Below, piece after piece: positions 14,693 through 21,582 of a stretch of DNA of 21,582 bases (positions are counted from its first letter, which is position 1; each line of letters starts with the position of its first letter). The DNA lies in assembly GCA_029821415.1 (NCBI GenBank), contig JALGTJ010000004.1:1-21582 (forward strand). The letters are read 5' to 3'. The translations under genes were made by a program, and so were the position numbers. Below the pieces are notes generated by a model that searched no databases, had not been told where the DNA came from, and saw only the letters and a list, made by a program, of their open reading frames with translations. The DNA comes from Candidatus Zipacnadia bacterium. GTDB lineage: Bacteria > Armatimonadota > Zipacnadia > Zipacnadales > Zipacnadaceae.

Positions 14693-16432
14693 TTAGCCGG
14701 CCGGAGCAGCGTTCATTTGCTGTACCTCGGCGGGCAGCATCTCGCGGATGGGCTCGGCTCCGTCAGGAGTGATGCGAATAAACTGGGCGCGCATACTGCT
14801 GGCATAGTGATCCATGTAGACGTACAACACCACGTCCGGCTCTACCTCGTACATTCTGCCCATAGCCCACAGTCCGCCTGTGTCAACACGGTAGGGCTTC
14901 CAGGTCATTCCGCTGTCATGGCTAACATATAGCCCCAGGCCGGGCATACGCCCTGACACCAACAGCACTCCCGACTTCGTCGCTAATGCGGTGGCCGCAT
15001 AACAGGGAAAAGGCCCCGAAGTGGCGGGCCCCCAGCTCTCACCGTTGTTCTCTGACCAGATTTCCCACATCCACGGTGAGTAGATCGGCCGCACCAAGCT
15101 CAGAACTCGGCCCTCTTTGGTCTGAACATTGGAGGTGCACTCACAGAGATCGTACTTCTGGCCGATCGCGGGTGGACCATTAAGAGGCACAGGTGCCGAC
15201 CAGGTGTGGCCCCCATCTGTGGAGCGAATAGACCAGGCTGAGTGCCCACCATACATACCCCACTCCCAGATGTTAAAGCCGCTTTCGTGGCCGTGTCCGG
15301 GAATACTGGAGACCAGGAACCCCAGCAGCGTGCCGTCGTTGAGTTCCATGAACCCGTGCACGCCACCGAGTTTCATTTCCGGCGCATTCTCCGGAGGTGT
15401 AAAGGGAGCTCGCTCTGCCTTCACTGGTTCTGACCAAGTCTTGCCATTGTCGGTTGACTCGGCCATAAGAATATCTTCGCCCCCGAACAGCGTGATCAGT
15501 CGTCCGTCCCGCGTGGTATGAATCCAGCCGCCCTGCCAACCTTCTGTTTCCAGAGGGCTCCAGGTACGCCCGTTATCAGTCGAGCGGACCAGCCCTCCAG
15601 GCGAAAGTCCCATTAACAGGTCACCGTTGGGGGCTCGCGTGATTCCCGAACAGGTCTGCTGCCCCTCAGTGATGGGGTAGGGTAGGAACCAGTTCTGCAC
15701 CGGTTGCAGTGTGGCATCCCAGGGCTTGGGGCGCACCGACTTACCGCTGATGCGCAGATCTTGGAAGGTTGACGATACGCCACCGTAGGCCCAGGCTTCG
15801 AAGCCTATCAAGCCGGGTTGGGTATAGGTGTCATCGTAGACCGGCGACATCGGCCGCCCATCTACCCACAGTCGGAACTCATTACCATTGACTACCAACC
15901 GGGCTTGATGCCAGATTCCCCTTTCAGTAGCTACCCCATGAAGCATCTCCATCTTCAACACGTCCACCCAGCCACTATCGCCAACCTTGGAAATGAGCGC
16001 CCAGAAATGCTCAGCCCGAGAGCACTGTCCTATGTTGGGGAAGTTGACGATGTAGTAGTGGCGGGCATCCTGAGCGCGGAAGACGAATCCGGCGCCACAA
16101 TGCCCCCCATCCCAGCGGAACTTGAACTCCGCTTCAAAGTCACGATAGGCCCTGCCGGTATAGAAGGCCATGAGCAGATCTTGGTTGGTAGTGCGCTGCC
16201 CATCATAGGCATTGACGCCCGTGTTGAAGGGAGCGCCGGGCGGGGAAATCACCTCGCCTTCGCCATCGCTCCATTTCCCGCCGATAAACGACCAGTTGTG
16301 GCCATCCCCAATTCTCAGCCGCTGCCGGCGGTCTCGCTGATCTGCTGTGCCGTTGTTAGCAGCAACCGCCATCATTCCCAGTACGATCAGCAGAATGCTC
16401 GCCATTTTCAGACTTGTCTCGGTACTTACCAT
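14693..16432 (-). CDS. Secreted jelly-roll plus Asp-box (sialidase-fold) protein 1 (579 aa)
   Basis: AAGGAGGACA precedes two adjacent ATGs; the second (16432) has the better 6-base spacing. Numbering here counts the first ATG (16435) as residue 1. Residues 1-32 are a signal peptide. Residues 40-230 form a DUF1080/laminin-G-like jelly roll (FEAEFKFRW, GAGFVFRAQDARHYYIVNF, NGNEFRLWVDGRPMS). Residues 255-570 are a beta-propeller with Asp boxes STDNGRTW (285), STDNGKTW (327), STDGGHTW (405), SENNGESW (461) and SHDSGMTW (505). A conserved core, DLCECTSNVQ (429-438) then LVRPIYSPWMWE, may correspond to the Glu/Arg blade of sialidases, but no FRIP-type arginine motif is seen, so sialidase activity is not established. 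A glycan-binding or glycan-cleaving exported role is inferred. It is 92 bases behind paralog 2. Confidence 0.88.
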   Translation of the reverse strand: MVSTETSLKMASILLIVLGMMAVAANNGTADQRDRRQRLRIGDGHNWSFIGGKWSDGEGEVISPPGAPFNTGVNAYDGQRTTNQDLLMAFYTGRAYRDFEAEFKFRWDGGHCGAGFVFRAQDARHYYIVNFPNIGQCSRAEHFWALISKVGDSGWVDVLKMEMLHGVATERGIWHQARLVVNGNEFRLWVDGRPMSPVYDDTYTQPGLIGFEAWAYGGVSSTFQDLRISGKSVRPKPWDATLQPVQNWFLPYPITEGQQTCSGITRAPNGDLLMGLSPGGLVRSTDNGRTWSPLETEGWQGGWIHTTRDGRLITLFGGEDILMAESTDNGKTWSEPVKAERAPFTPPENAPEMKLGGVHGFMELNDGTLLGFLVSSIPGHGHESGFNIWEWGMYGGHSAWSIRSTDGGHTWSAPVPLNGPPAIGQKYDLCECTSNVQTKEGRVLSLVRPIYSPWMWEIWSENNGESWGPATSGPFPCYAATALATKSGVLLVSGRMPGLGLYVSHDSGMTWKPYRVDTGGLWAMGRMYEVEPDVVLYVYMDHYASSMRAQFIRITPDGAEPIREMLPAEVQQMNAAPAG

Positions 16433-16524
16433 CATTGTCCTCCTTACTCCGATTTGGTTTCACTACTTTCGTCTGTACGCTCTTGCCCCAGGTGGGAGGG
16501 GGTCGCAGAACGCCAACCACTATC

Positions 16525-18198
16525 CTACTGGTCAGGCAACATCTCGCGGGCCGGCTCCACGCCGTCTTCGGTTACACGAAGATACTGGGCCCGTAGGTCA
16601 CTGTCATAGCTGTCCATGTAGACATACAGCACCAAGTTGGGTGCTACTTCGATCATTTTGCCCATCGCCCAAAGGCCCCCCGTATCGATACGGTAGCACT
16701 TCCACGTCATCCCGCTGTCCCAGCTTGCATATAACCCCAGCCCCGGCATGCGTCCCGAGACAAGCAGCACGCCGGACTCCGTCGCTAGCGCGGTGGCGGC
16801 CCAGCACGGAAAAGGCCCGGAGGTAGCCGGCCCCCAGCTTTCACCGTTGTCGTCCGACCAGACTTCCCACATCCACGGCGAATAGATCGGTCGTACCAAG
16901 GCCAGCACCCTGCCCTCCCTCGTTTGCACGGTGGAAGTGCACTCACACAGGTCCCACTTCTGTCCCACCGCCGGAGCACCGTTGAGGGGTATTGGCGCGG
17001 ACCAGCTCTTGCCGCCATCGGTGGAGCGGACCGAGTATGCACAAGTCTCCCAGGTACCCCACTCTGCGAGAGCCTTGCCAGTGTAGCGACCACTGTCGGG
17101 GGGGTGGACCACCCAAAAGGCTAGTAGCGTCCCATCGCGCAGCGCTATGGCACCCTCGGCTATGCCAGCCAGTTTGAGGTCGGGCGCATTATCGGGAGGC
17201 ACAAACGGCTCCTGCTCTGACTTCACCGGCTCCAGCGCAAGCAGCCGTCCGGAGGGGGTGCCCAGGATCTGTTGGCCGGAGACCAAACCTTCGGCTGCAA
17301 TCGGGCTCCAGGTGCGTCCCCGGTCGGTGGAGCGAACAAGAACACTGTGGCCTGGGTCTTCCAGAGCCAGCACACTCATGACCAGCTCGTCGTCGCCAGT
17401 CCGAGCAATGCCCCCCGGCTGCACCCGGCCGCCGCCCAGCGGGAAGGGGAGAAACCAGTTCTGTACCGGCTGGACCTCGTCATCCCAGGGCTTGGCTGGC
17501 GCCGGCTTGCCCCGCAACCGCAGGTCCCGGAAAGTGGTGGCCAATCTCCCGTACCCCCAAGTCTCCAGCCCAACGTACCCCGGCTTGGTATATGTATCGT
17601 CCACCACCACTGACATGGGCCGGCCGTCCACCCACACGCGGAACTCGTTGCCATTTACAAGGACTCGCGCATGATGCCAGATGCCTTTCTCCGTGGCCAC
17701 GCCGTGCAGCATCTCCATCTTGAGTACCTCGGACCAGCCACTGTCGCCCACCTTGGAGATAAGCGCCCAGAAATGCTCTCCCCGGGTAGCCTGTCCTATG
17801 GCGGGAAAGTCTACCCTATAGTAGTGGCGGGCATCCTGGGCACGGAAGACAAACCCTGTCCCCGAGTGGTACTTGGGCCAGAGGAACTCGAACTCAGCCT
17901 CGAAGTCAGTGTACGCTTTGGCAGTGTAGATAGCGATAGCGTCATCCTGGTTGGTGGTGCGCTGTCCCACATAGGCCTTGGAACGCTGGTTCCAGGGCAA
18001 CAATGGGGGCTGAATCAGGCCTCCGCGCCCGTCGCTCCACGGCTCGCCCAGGAACCACCAATCGCTGCCGTCACCAATGCGCATACGGCGGAGATGCCCC
18101 CAGTCTTGCTCGGCCTGCACGCCATCCACTCCTACCAGACACACGACCACCGTTACCGTCAGCACCGCATCTATCAGTTTCAGATTTAGCATGCGCAT
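16525..18198 (-). CDS. Secreted jelly-roll plus Asp-box protein 2, one repeat lost (557 aa)
   Basis: Close relative of the next gene, with the same order: signal peptide (1-29), jelly roll (40-230, GTGFVFRAQDARHYYRVDF) and propeller (255-550). Asp boxes are at 290 (STDRGRTW), 392 (STDGGKSW), 448 (SDDNGESW) and 492 (SWDSGMTW). The second box of its paralog is missing: the sequence runs from GRLLAL directly to EPVKSEQEPF (near residue 322), an in-frame loss of about 19 residues. WDLCECTSTVQ and LVRPIYSPWMWE are kept. The start is uncertain: ATG at 18198 or 18192 has only a weak ribosome site, while GGGAGGAA further upstream would suit an in-frame CTG. It shares neighbourhood and direction with the other Asp-box genes. 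Confidence 0.88.
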   Translation of the reverse strand: MRMLNLKLIDAVLTVTVVVCLVGVDGVQAEQDWGHLRRMRIGDGSDWWFLGEPWSDGRGGLIQPPLLPWNQRSKAYVGQRTTNQDDAIAIYTAKAYTDFEAEFEFLWPKYHSGTGFVFRAQDARHYYRVDFPAIGQATRGEHFWALISKVGDSGWSEVLKMEMLHGVATEKGIWHHARVLVNGNEFRVWVDGRPMSVVVDDTYTKPGYVGLETWGYGRLATTFRDLRLRGKPAPAKPWDDEVQPVQNWFLPFPLGGGRVQPGGIARTGDDELVMSVLALEDPGHSVLVRSTDRGRTWSPIAAEGLVSGQQILGTPSGRLLALEPVKSEQEPFVPPDNAPDLKLAGIAEGAIALRDGTLLAFWVVHPPDSGRYTGKALAEWGTWETCAYSVRSTDGGKSWSAPIPLNGAPAVGQKWDLCECTSTVQTREGRVLALVRPIYSPWMWEVWSDDNGESWGPATSGPFPCWAATALATESGVLLVSGRMPGLGLYASWDSGMTWKCYRIDTGGLWAMGKMIEVAPNLVLYVYMDSYDSDLRAQYLRVTEDGVEPAREMLPDQ

Positions 18199-18224
18199 CA
18201 GATTCTTCGCTTTCGCCAGCAGTT

Positions 18225-18236
18225 CCTCCCGGGAGG
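18225..18236. promoter_or_regulatory. Perfect 12-base palindrome CCTCCCGGGAGG in leader of Asp-box gene 2
   Basis: This self-complementary site lies 27 bases before the annotated ATG and contains a GGGAGG Shine-Dalgarno-like half. It could occlude or present a ribosome site, or be an operator. GC-rich palindromes of this length also occur by chance. Confidence 0.2.
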
Positions 18237-18289
18237 GTCGCCAACACCGGCCCGCGATTGAGAATAGAGCCCCGCGCCAATCTTCGCTC

Positions 18290-19390
18290 TTAGTTTATTG
18301 TGCCTACATACCTCAGTAGCCGTTTGACCTTTGCCGTGATGTCATGACGGGAGAGACGCGTGTAGTCCGGATACCCATAGTTGAACGCAATAATCCTTCC
18401 CCTGACCTGCACTATAAAAGGTTCATTCTGCACGCCCTGCTCTATGATCATAGGGGGTGACCATTCTTTACCGTCGCGGCTAAAACGGATCGCGCCATGC
18501 TGGATACCCAAGGCGTGGTCATAAAGTCGGTATGATAATGCCCACAGCTTGCCCACCCGATAGAAACTTGGCTGGCGACCGCGGTCACCCAGTGCCACGG
18601 GCACTGACCAATCCAGGCCGTCCGTTGACCAGGAAAGGTAGAAGCCATCCCAGCTCCCGTCGTGGCCTTCGTCAGCGCGGATAGCCGCCACGAAGTTATT
18701 GGGCCCCACCTCGCAAACGTCAACTTCCGTCGAGCCCCGGTTGCCGTCGGCGGGAGTGGGGAAGGTAATTGGCTCGCTCCAGGTCTGGCCCTGGTCACTA
18801 CTCCAAACTACATACGCGGCGCATCGCTCTTTCTCGTAGTAGTAGGTTGCCGCCCAGCGGCCATCGCTCATCACGCGGATAGGAGCCGGAGAAACGTAGA
18901 GGCCAGGTCGGTGCGGGAGAATAGGTGCAGCTTGTGACCACGTCCGGCCGTTATCATCGCTACGGATCCAGCAACTGTACAGTTTCTTCGCTTCGCGCAG
19001 AGTGCCTCGTAGAAGCAGCGTGGTCTCCGAAAGCCGTGTAAAATAGCCACAGCCAGACACGTCCTTGCTGGGCACCTCGGCAACCGAAACCACCTGCCAG
19101 CTCCGCCCCTCATTCCCGCTGGAAGCGATGTAGGTCTTACCGTCATGGCCAAGGGACATAAGGATTGTGTTATCAGGGCCTTCTATCCAGGTGGCACCCG
19201 TACCCGGCAATCGGTTAGTGAAAGTCGTGCCAATAAACTCCTGTTCGCCCCTCAGCCCGTTCATGCTACTCAGAAACACTACCGCCCCCACTACCCACAG
19301 GGTGCCCATCAGTTTGAGACTAAGCACATTACCTATCATAAGTATCCCGACCATTTCACCCAGACTTGTGCATACTGCTGCACCGCCCAT
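18290..19390 (-). CDS. Exported Asp-box (BNR) sialidase-fold protein without jelly roll (366 aa)
   Basis: ATG at 19390 has GGAGG with 6-base spacing and is preferred; ATG at 19339, just before the hydrophobic core (LSLKLMGTLWVVGAVVFLSS), would give a more standard signal peptide. The mature part is a propeller with boxes at about residues 91 (SGNEGRSW), 154 (SDDNGRTW) and 197 (SSDQGQTW), and degenerate ones at 255 (STDGLDW) and 304 (SRDGKEW). STEVDVCEVGPNNFVAAIR (220-238) resembles the catalytic Glu...Arg blade of exo-sialidases, making this the best glycosidase candidate of the set, though unproven. It lacks the N-terminal jelly roll of its neighbours. It lies between Asp-box gene 2 and the unknown secreted protein, with short gaps (91 and 75 bases). 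Confidence 0.85.
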   Translation of the reverse strand: MGGAAVCTSLGEMVGILMIGNVLSLKLMGTLWVVGAVVFLSSMNGLRGEQEFIGTTFTNRLPGTGATWIEGPDNTILMSLGHDGKTYIASSGNEGRSWQVVSVAEVPSKDVSGCGYFTRLSETTLLLRGTLREAKKLYSCWIRSDDNGRTWSQAAPILPHRPGLYVSPAPIRVMSDGRWAATYYYEKERCAAYVVWSSDQGQTWSEPITFPTPADGNRGSTEVDVCEVGPNNFVAAIRADEGHDGSWDGFYLSWSTDGLDWSVPVALGDRGRQPSFYRVGKLWALSYRLYDHALGIQHGAIRFSRDGKEWSPPMIIEQGVQNEPFIVQVRGRIIAFNYGYPDYTRLSRHDITAKVKRLLRYVGTIN

Positions 19391-19465
19391 CACGTTCCTC
19401 CACCGAGAGCCGCCAGGCCAACCACAGCCTTGCGCCAATCTATCATGGCGTCTCCAGAAGCTCCG

Positions 19466-20638
19466 CTACTGGGGTTCTGTGGTGATTTCAGCACTGGCCA
19501 GCCTATCGCGAAACTTTTCATAGGACTCCCCGCTGCCGATCAAGTAGAAACATCCGTCATCGTCGCCTCCAGCACCACGTGTGGCCGTGAAGACCGGCAT
19601 GTATAGGTAACCACGAGGCAGGCGAGTATAGGCCTTTCCCTCCCAGAACAAGTCCGTGAACGTCCTCACTTCCAGGTTGAGCGGGCCATCTATGGGCAGT
19701 TTGGCGTAGAACTGGGGGTCACCGAGCGCGGTCTGCGCCCGTGCGAACATGGCGATGACCTGGTCGTCCTCGCCTTCCCACAGGAATAAGCGCACGTCGT
19801 TGCTTAATGCTATCCGTTCTTTGAAGGTGGCGTTGCGTAAATAAGAAAAGCCGCTGACCGACAGCTCATAGTCATTCTCGATAGGATGGGCCAGCCCCAG
19901 ATAGCGGGCTACCATCGACTTCCATGTCATGGCACACTCTTCAAACCCTTCGCCAGAGGCCACACATTCCACGGTCTGGGGGTCATAGACCAGACCACGT
20001 TCGCGGAACACAGCGGCGATGTCATGAGCAATCATCCGCTGATAGTAGGCAACCTCAAGAGCACTGCCCGGCCAATCATAGCCGATCTTCTTGCAGGCAG
20101 CTCGGACTTCGGCCTCCATCTCCTGGCGGATTCCCTTGGGTTCTTCGTTCCTGCCAAAATCGGTGAACATATTGTGGAGCCATTCGTCGCGTTCGGCCCA
20201 GCTTTTGTCATCGAGGAAGCGTCGGATAGGGTCCTTGATGCCCTTGAATAAAGCATCACCGGCCGTGCGCCGCTGTAGGATGAAGCAGCGATCACCCAGG
20301 ACCCGTTTAGCATGCTCCTCTAACTGCATCATAGGCCTCGAGCTGCCGATGGGGTAGATAATCAGCGCCTCGTCTGGTCCCATCTTGTTTATCAGGTCTA
20401 AGTGCAATGTATGGATCCACAGTTCTCTGGCTATTTCAGCATTCCACGAGTCCTGATCCCTGCCCTGGGGCGCTCGCAGCCCGTGCAGACTCCAGCAGTA
20501 CGGATGTATCCACCAATGTATCTTGTTGATTTTGATTGGCTCCGGGTTAGGCTCAGCAGCTCTCACCCAGCCAATGCTGCCCAGACATGCGAGTACCATC
20601 AATAGTACAATCAACTTCAAACCTCTCATCACCCACAT
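19466..20638 (-). CDS. Unrecognised secreted protein (390 aa)
   Basis: ATG at 20638 follows AGAGGTG with 6-base spacing; a longer frame starts at 20665 but has poorer support. Residues 1-27 are a signal peptide ending near WVRA-AEP. The mature protein opens KINKIHWWIHPYCWSLHG, is rich in Trp and His, and has alternating strands and helices (ELWIHTLHLDLINKMGPDEA, LIIYPIGSS, then a long Glu/Lys/Arg-rich helical part at 150-215). It ends with GDDDGCFYLIGSGESYEKFR. I recognise no domain. The clustered H, W and C near the mature N-terminus (residues 41-53) might bind a ligand or metal (inference). It is the first gene after the terminator at 20705-20738 and probably leads the Asp-box gene group. 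Confidence 0.8.
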   Translation of the reverse strand: MWVMRGLKLIVLLMVLACLGSIGWVRAAEPNPEPIKINKIHWWIHPYCWSLHGLRAPQGRDQDSWNAEIARELWIHTLHLDLINKMGPDEALIIYPIGSSRPMMQLEEHAKRVLGDRCFILQRRTAGDALFKGIKDPIRRFLDDKSWAERDEWLHNMFTDFGRNEEPKGIRQEMEAEVRAACKKIGYDWPGSALEVAYYQRMIAHDIAAVFRERGLVYDPQTVECVASGEGFEECAMTWKSMVARYLGLAHPIENDYELSVSGFSYLRNATFKERIALSNDVRLFLWEGEDDQVIAMFARAQTALGDPQFYAKLPIDGPLNLEVRTFTDLFWEGKAYTRLPRGYLYMPVFTATRGAGGDDDGCFYLIGSGESYEKFRDRLASAEITTEPQ

Positions 20639-20704
20639 CGTGTGCACCTCTGCTTTTAGAATCACCGGCGTTTAGACAACCCGTGATAAACCGGCACAAG
20701 GCGT

Positions 20705-20738
20705 CAAACAAAGAGGCGGGGAGGCCAACCTCCCCGCC
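20705..20738 (-). terminator. Strong intrinsic terminator
   Basis: GGCGGGGAGG and CCTCCCCGCC form a perfect 10-bp GC-rich stem (20715-20738) with a 4-base loop. On the minus strand the stem is followed by TCTTTGTTTG. It lies 70 bases past the stop of the 20809 gene and 67 bases before the next start, so it ends the upstream transcript. The rest of 20639-20808 shows no gene. Confidence 0.78.
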
Positions 20739-20808
20739 CCGTTAGCTCCCTGTGCATACTGGGGACACTTCTGCCGCCGCGTGCCTTAGGCGGCTGGATG
20801 AGCGGGCA

Positions 20809-21582
20809 CTATTGGATAGGTAGCATGTCGGTCGCTGGTTCCAGGCCCTCGGGAGTCACCCGGATAAACTGGGCGCGGGCATCCGAGTTCGGCGGATACT
20901 CTCCGTAATAGACCCACAATAACAGGTCCGGTGCGACTTCGCACATCGCCCCCATTGCCCAGATGGTCGTGTCTATGCGGTATCCCTTCCAGCTTACTCC
21001 GTCATCCTGACTAACGTGCACGGCCAAGGCGGGCATCCGGCCGCCGACTACCAATGCCCCCGAGGCTGTGGCGTGAGGTGGCGAGGCGCAGGCGTAGCCC
21101 GGGAAGGGCCCCCGCATGGCCGGTCCCCAACTTTCGCCGTTGTTCTCTGACCAGCTCTCCCACATCCATGGCGAATAAATCGGTCGGCTCAAACACAGTA
21201 CTTTGCCGTCGCGCGTCTGAATGTTGGAGAAGAACTCGCACATATCAAAGCACATACCTACCGACGGCGGACCGTCCAACGGTACGGGTGCTGACCAGGT
21301 GTAGCCGCCATCAGTGGAGCGCGTGGACCAGCCGGTGACGTGCAATCCGCCCCACTCCAGGACGCTCTTGCCAATCTGCCAACTGGGATCATTGGCCGCG
21401 TGGAAGGCTAACAGCGTACCATCCTGCAATTCCATCATGCCCTGCATCGGATGCAGCGTCATTGGCCGATCCGGCTCAAAGGGCGCCTGGACTACCTTTT
21501 CCGGCGGCGACCAGGTCTGGCCATTGTCATCGGAAACGGAAAGAGTGGTCTCCTGGCCTTCTCTACCAAAGCAGAGCACTCG
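20809..21582 (-). CDS. Asp-box (sialidase-fold) protein 3, N-terminus outside window
   Basis: The frame is open to the right edge; only the C-terminal 257 residues are present. Asp boxes SDDNGQTW, STDGGYTW, SENNGESW and SQDDGVSW align with those of Asp-box proteins 1 and 2. The conserved core DMCEFFSNIQTRDG and SRPIYSPWMWE is kept, as is the end AQFIRVTPEGLEPATDMLP. The second cysteine of the DLCEC motif is Phe here. The lost N-terminal half probably contains a signal peptide and jelly roll like its paralogs. It is transcribed apart from the downstream genes because a strong terminator follows. Confidence 0.87.
   Translation of the reverse strand, partial: RVLCFGREGQETTLSVSDDNGQTWSPPEKVVQAPFEPDRPMTLHPMQGMMELQDGTLLAFHAANDPSWQIGKSVLEWGGLHVTGWSTRSTDGGYTWSAPVPLDGPPSVGMCFDMCEFFSNIQTRDGKVLCLSRPIYSPWMWESWSENNGESWGPAMRGPFPGYACASPPHATASGALVVGGRMPALAVHVSQDDGVSWKGYRIDTTIWAMGAMCEVAPDLLLWVYYGEYPPNSDARAQFIRVTPEGLEPATDMLPIQ

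Noticed and set aside
15818..16609. 263-codon rightward frame antisense to Asp-box protein 1
   Set aside because: It mirrors a well-supported coding frame, has no domain pattern or ribosome site of its own, and overlaps two real genes.
20639..20704. Promoter with TTGACG after the terminator
   Set aside because: A -35-like TTGACG is present, but no acceptable -10 element lies at 16-18 bases from it.

Overview
The window is bacterial and almost entirely coding. Most start codons are preceded by purine-rich Shine-Dalgarno sites, there is little intergenic DNA, and nearly every protein has a Sec-type signal peptide (one has a twin-arginine signal). No rRNA, tRNA, CRISPR array, transposase or integrase is visible. 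The gene content (a DUF6785-like membrane protein, a secreted right-handed beta-helix protein, a DUF4838 protein, several jelly-roll plus Asp-box proteins, a DapA-family aldolase) is of the kind found in large, moderately GC-rich genomes of Planctomycetota, Verrucomicrobiota/Lentisphaerota, Armatimonadota and related uncultured lineages. The phylum cannot be fixed from the sequence.

Layout, left to right. Positions 1-7085 read leftward as a probable operon: two secreted paralogs of an unrecognised family (B 6240-7085, A 5337-6200), then a 1206-aa secreted beta-helix protein (1663-5283), a possible 28-codon ORF (1527-1613), and a multi-pass membrane protein (1-1520) that leaves the window. Positions 7323-9099 form a small rightward island: a broken gene with a glutamine-amidotransferase-like (beta-galactosidase-trimerisation-like) domain, followed by a Tat-exported calcineurin-like phosphoesterase. 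Positions 9266-14526 read leftward: unknown-family paralog D, a DapA-family aldolase, a 777-aa DUF4838 protein and unknown-family paralog C. Positions 14693-20638 read leftward: two jelly-roll plus Asp-box (sialidase-fold) proteins, a smaller Asp-box protein and an unrecognised 390-aa secreted protein. A strong intrinsic terminator at 20705-20738 separates these from another jelly-roll/Asp-box type gene that is cut by the right edge.

Reading of the locus (inference): it looks like an accessory glycan- or sugar-acid-handling region. Exported proteins (beta-helix, Asp-box propellers, DUF4838, phosphoesterase) would bind or process an external glycan, and the cytoplasmic DapA-type enzyme would split a keto-acid product. 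The most notable element is the four-copy family A-D. It shares an ordered set of motifs (LRDxxWLW, DD(F/M)S, YTM, LSGGKP), occurs in two exported and two cytoplasmic versions, and I cannot place it in any named family. Recent duplication and decay are visible throughout: paralogs C/D, an internally duplicated beta-helix protein, a run of Asp-box paralogs of which one has lost a repeat, and a pseudogene with at least three lesions.
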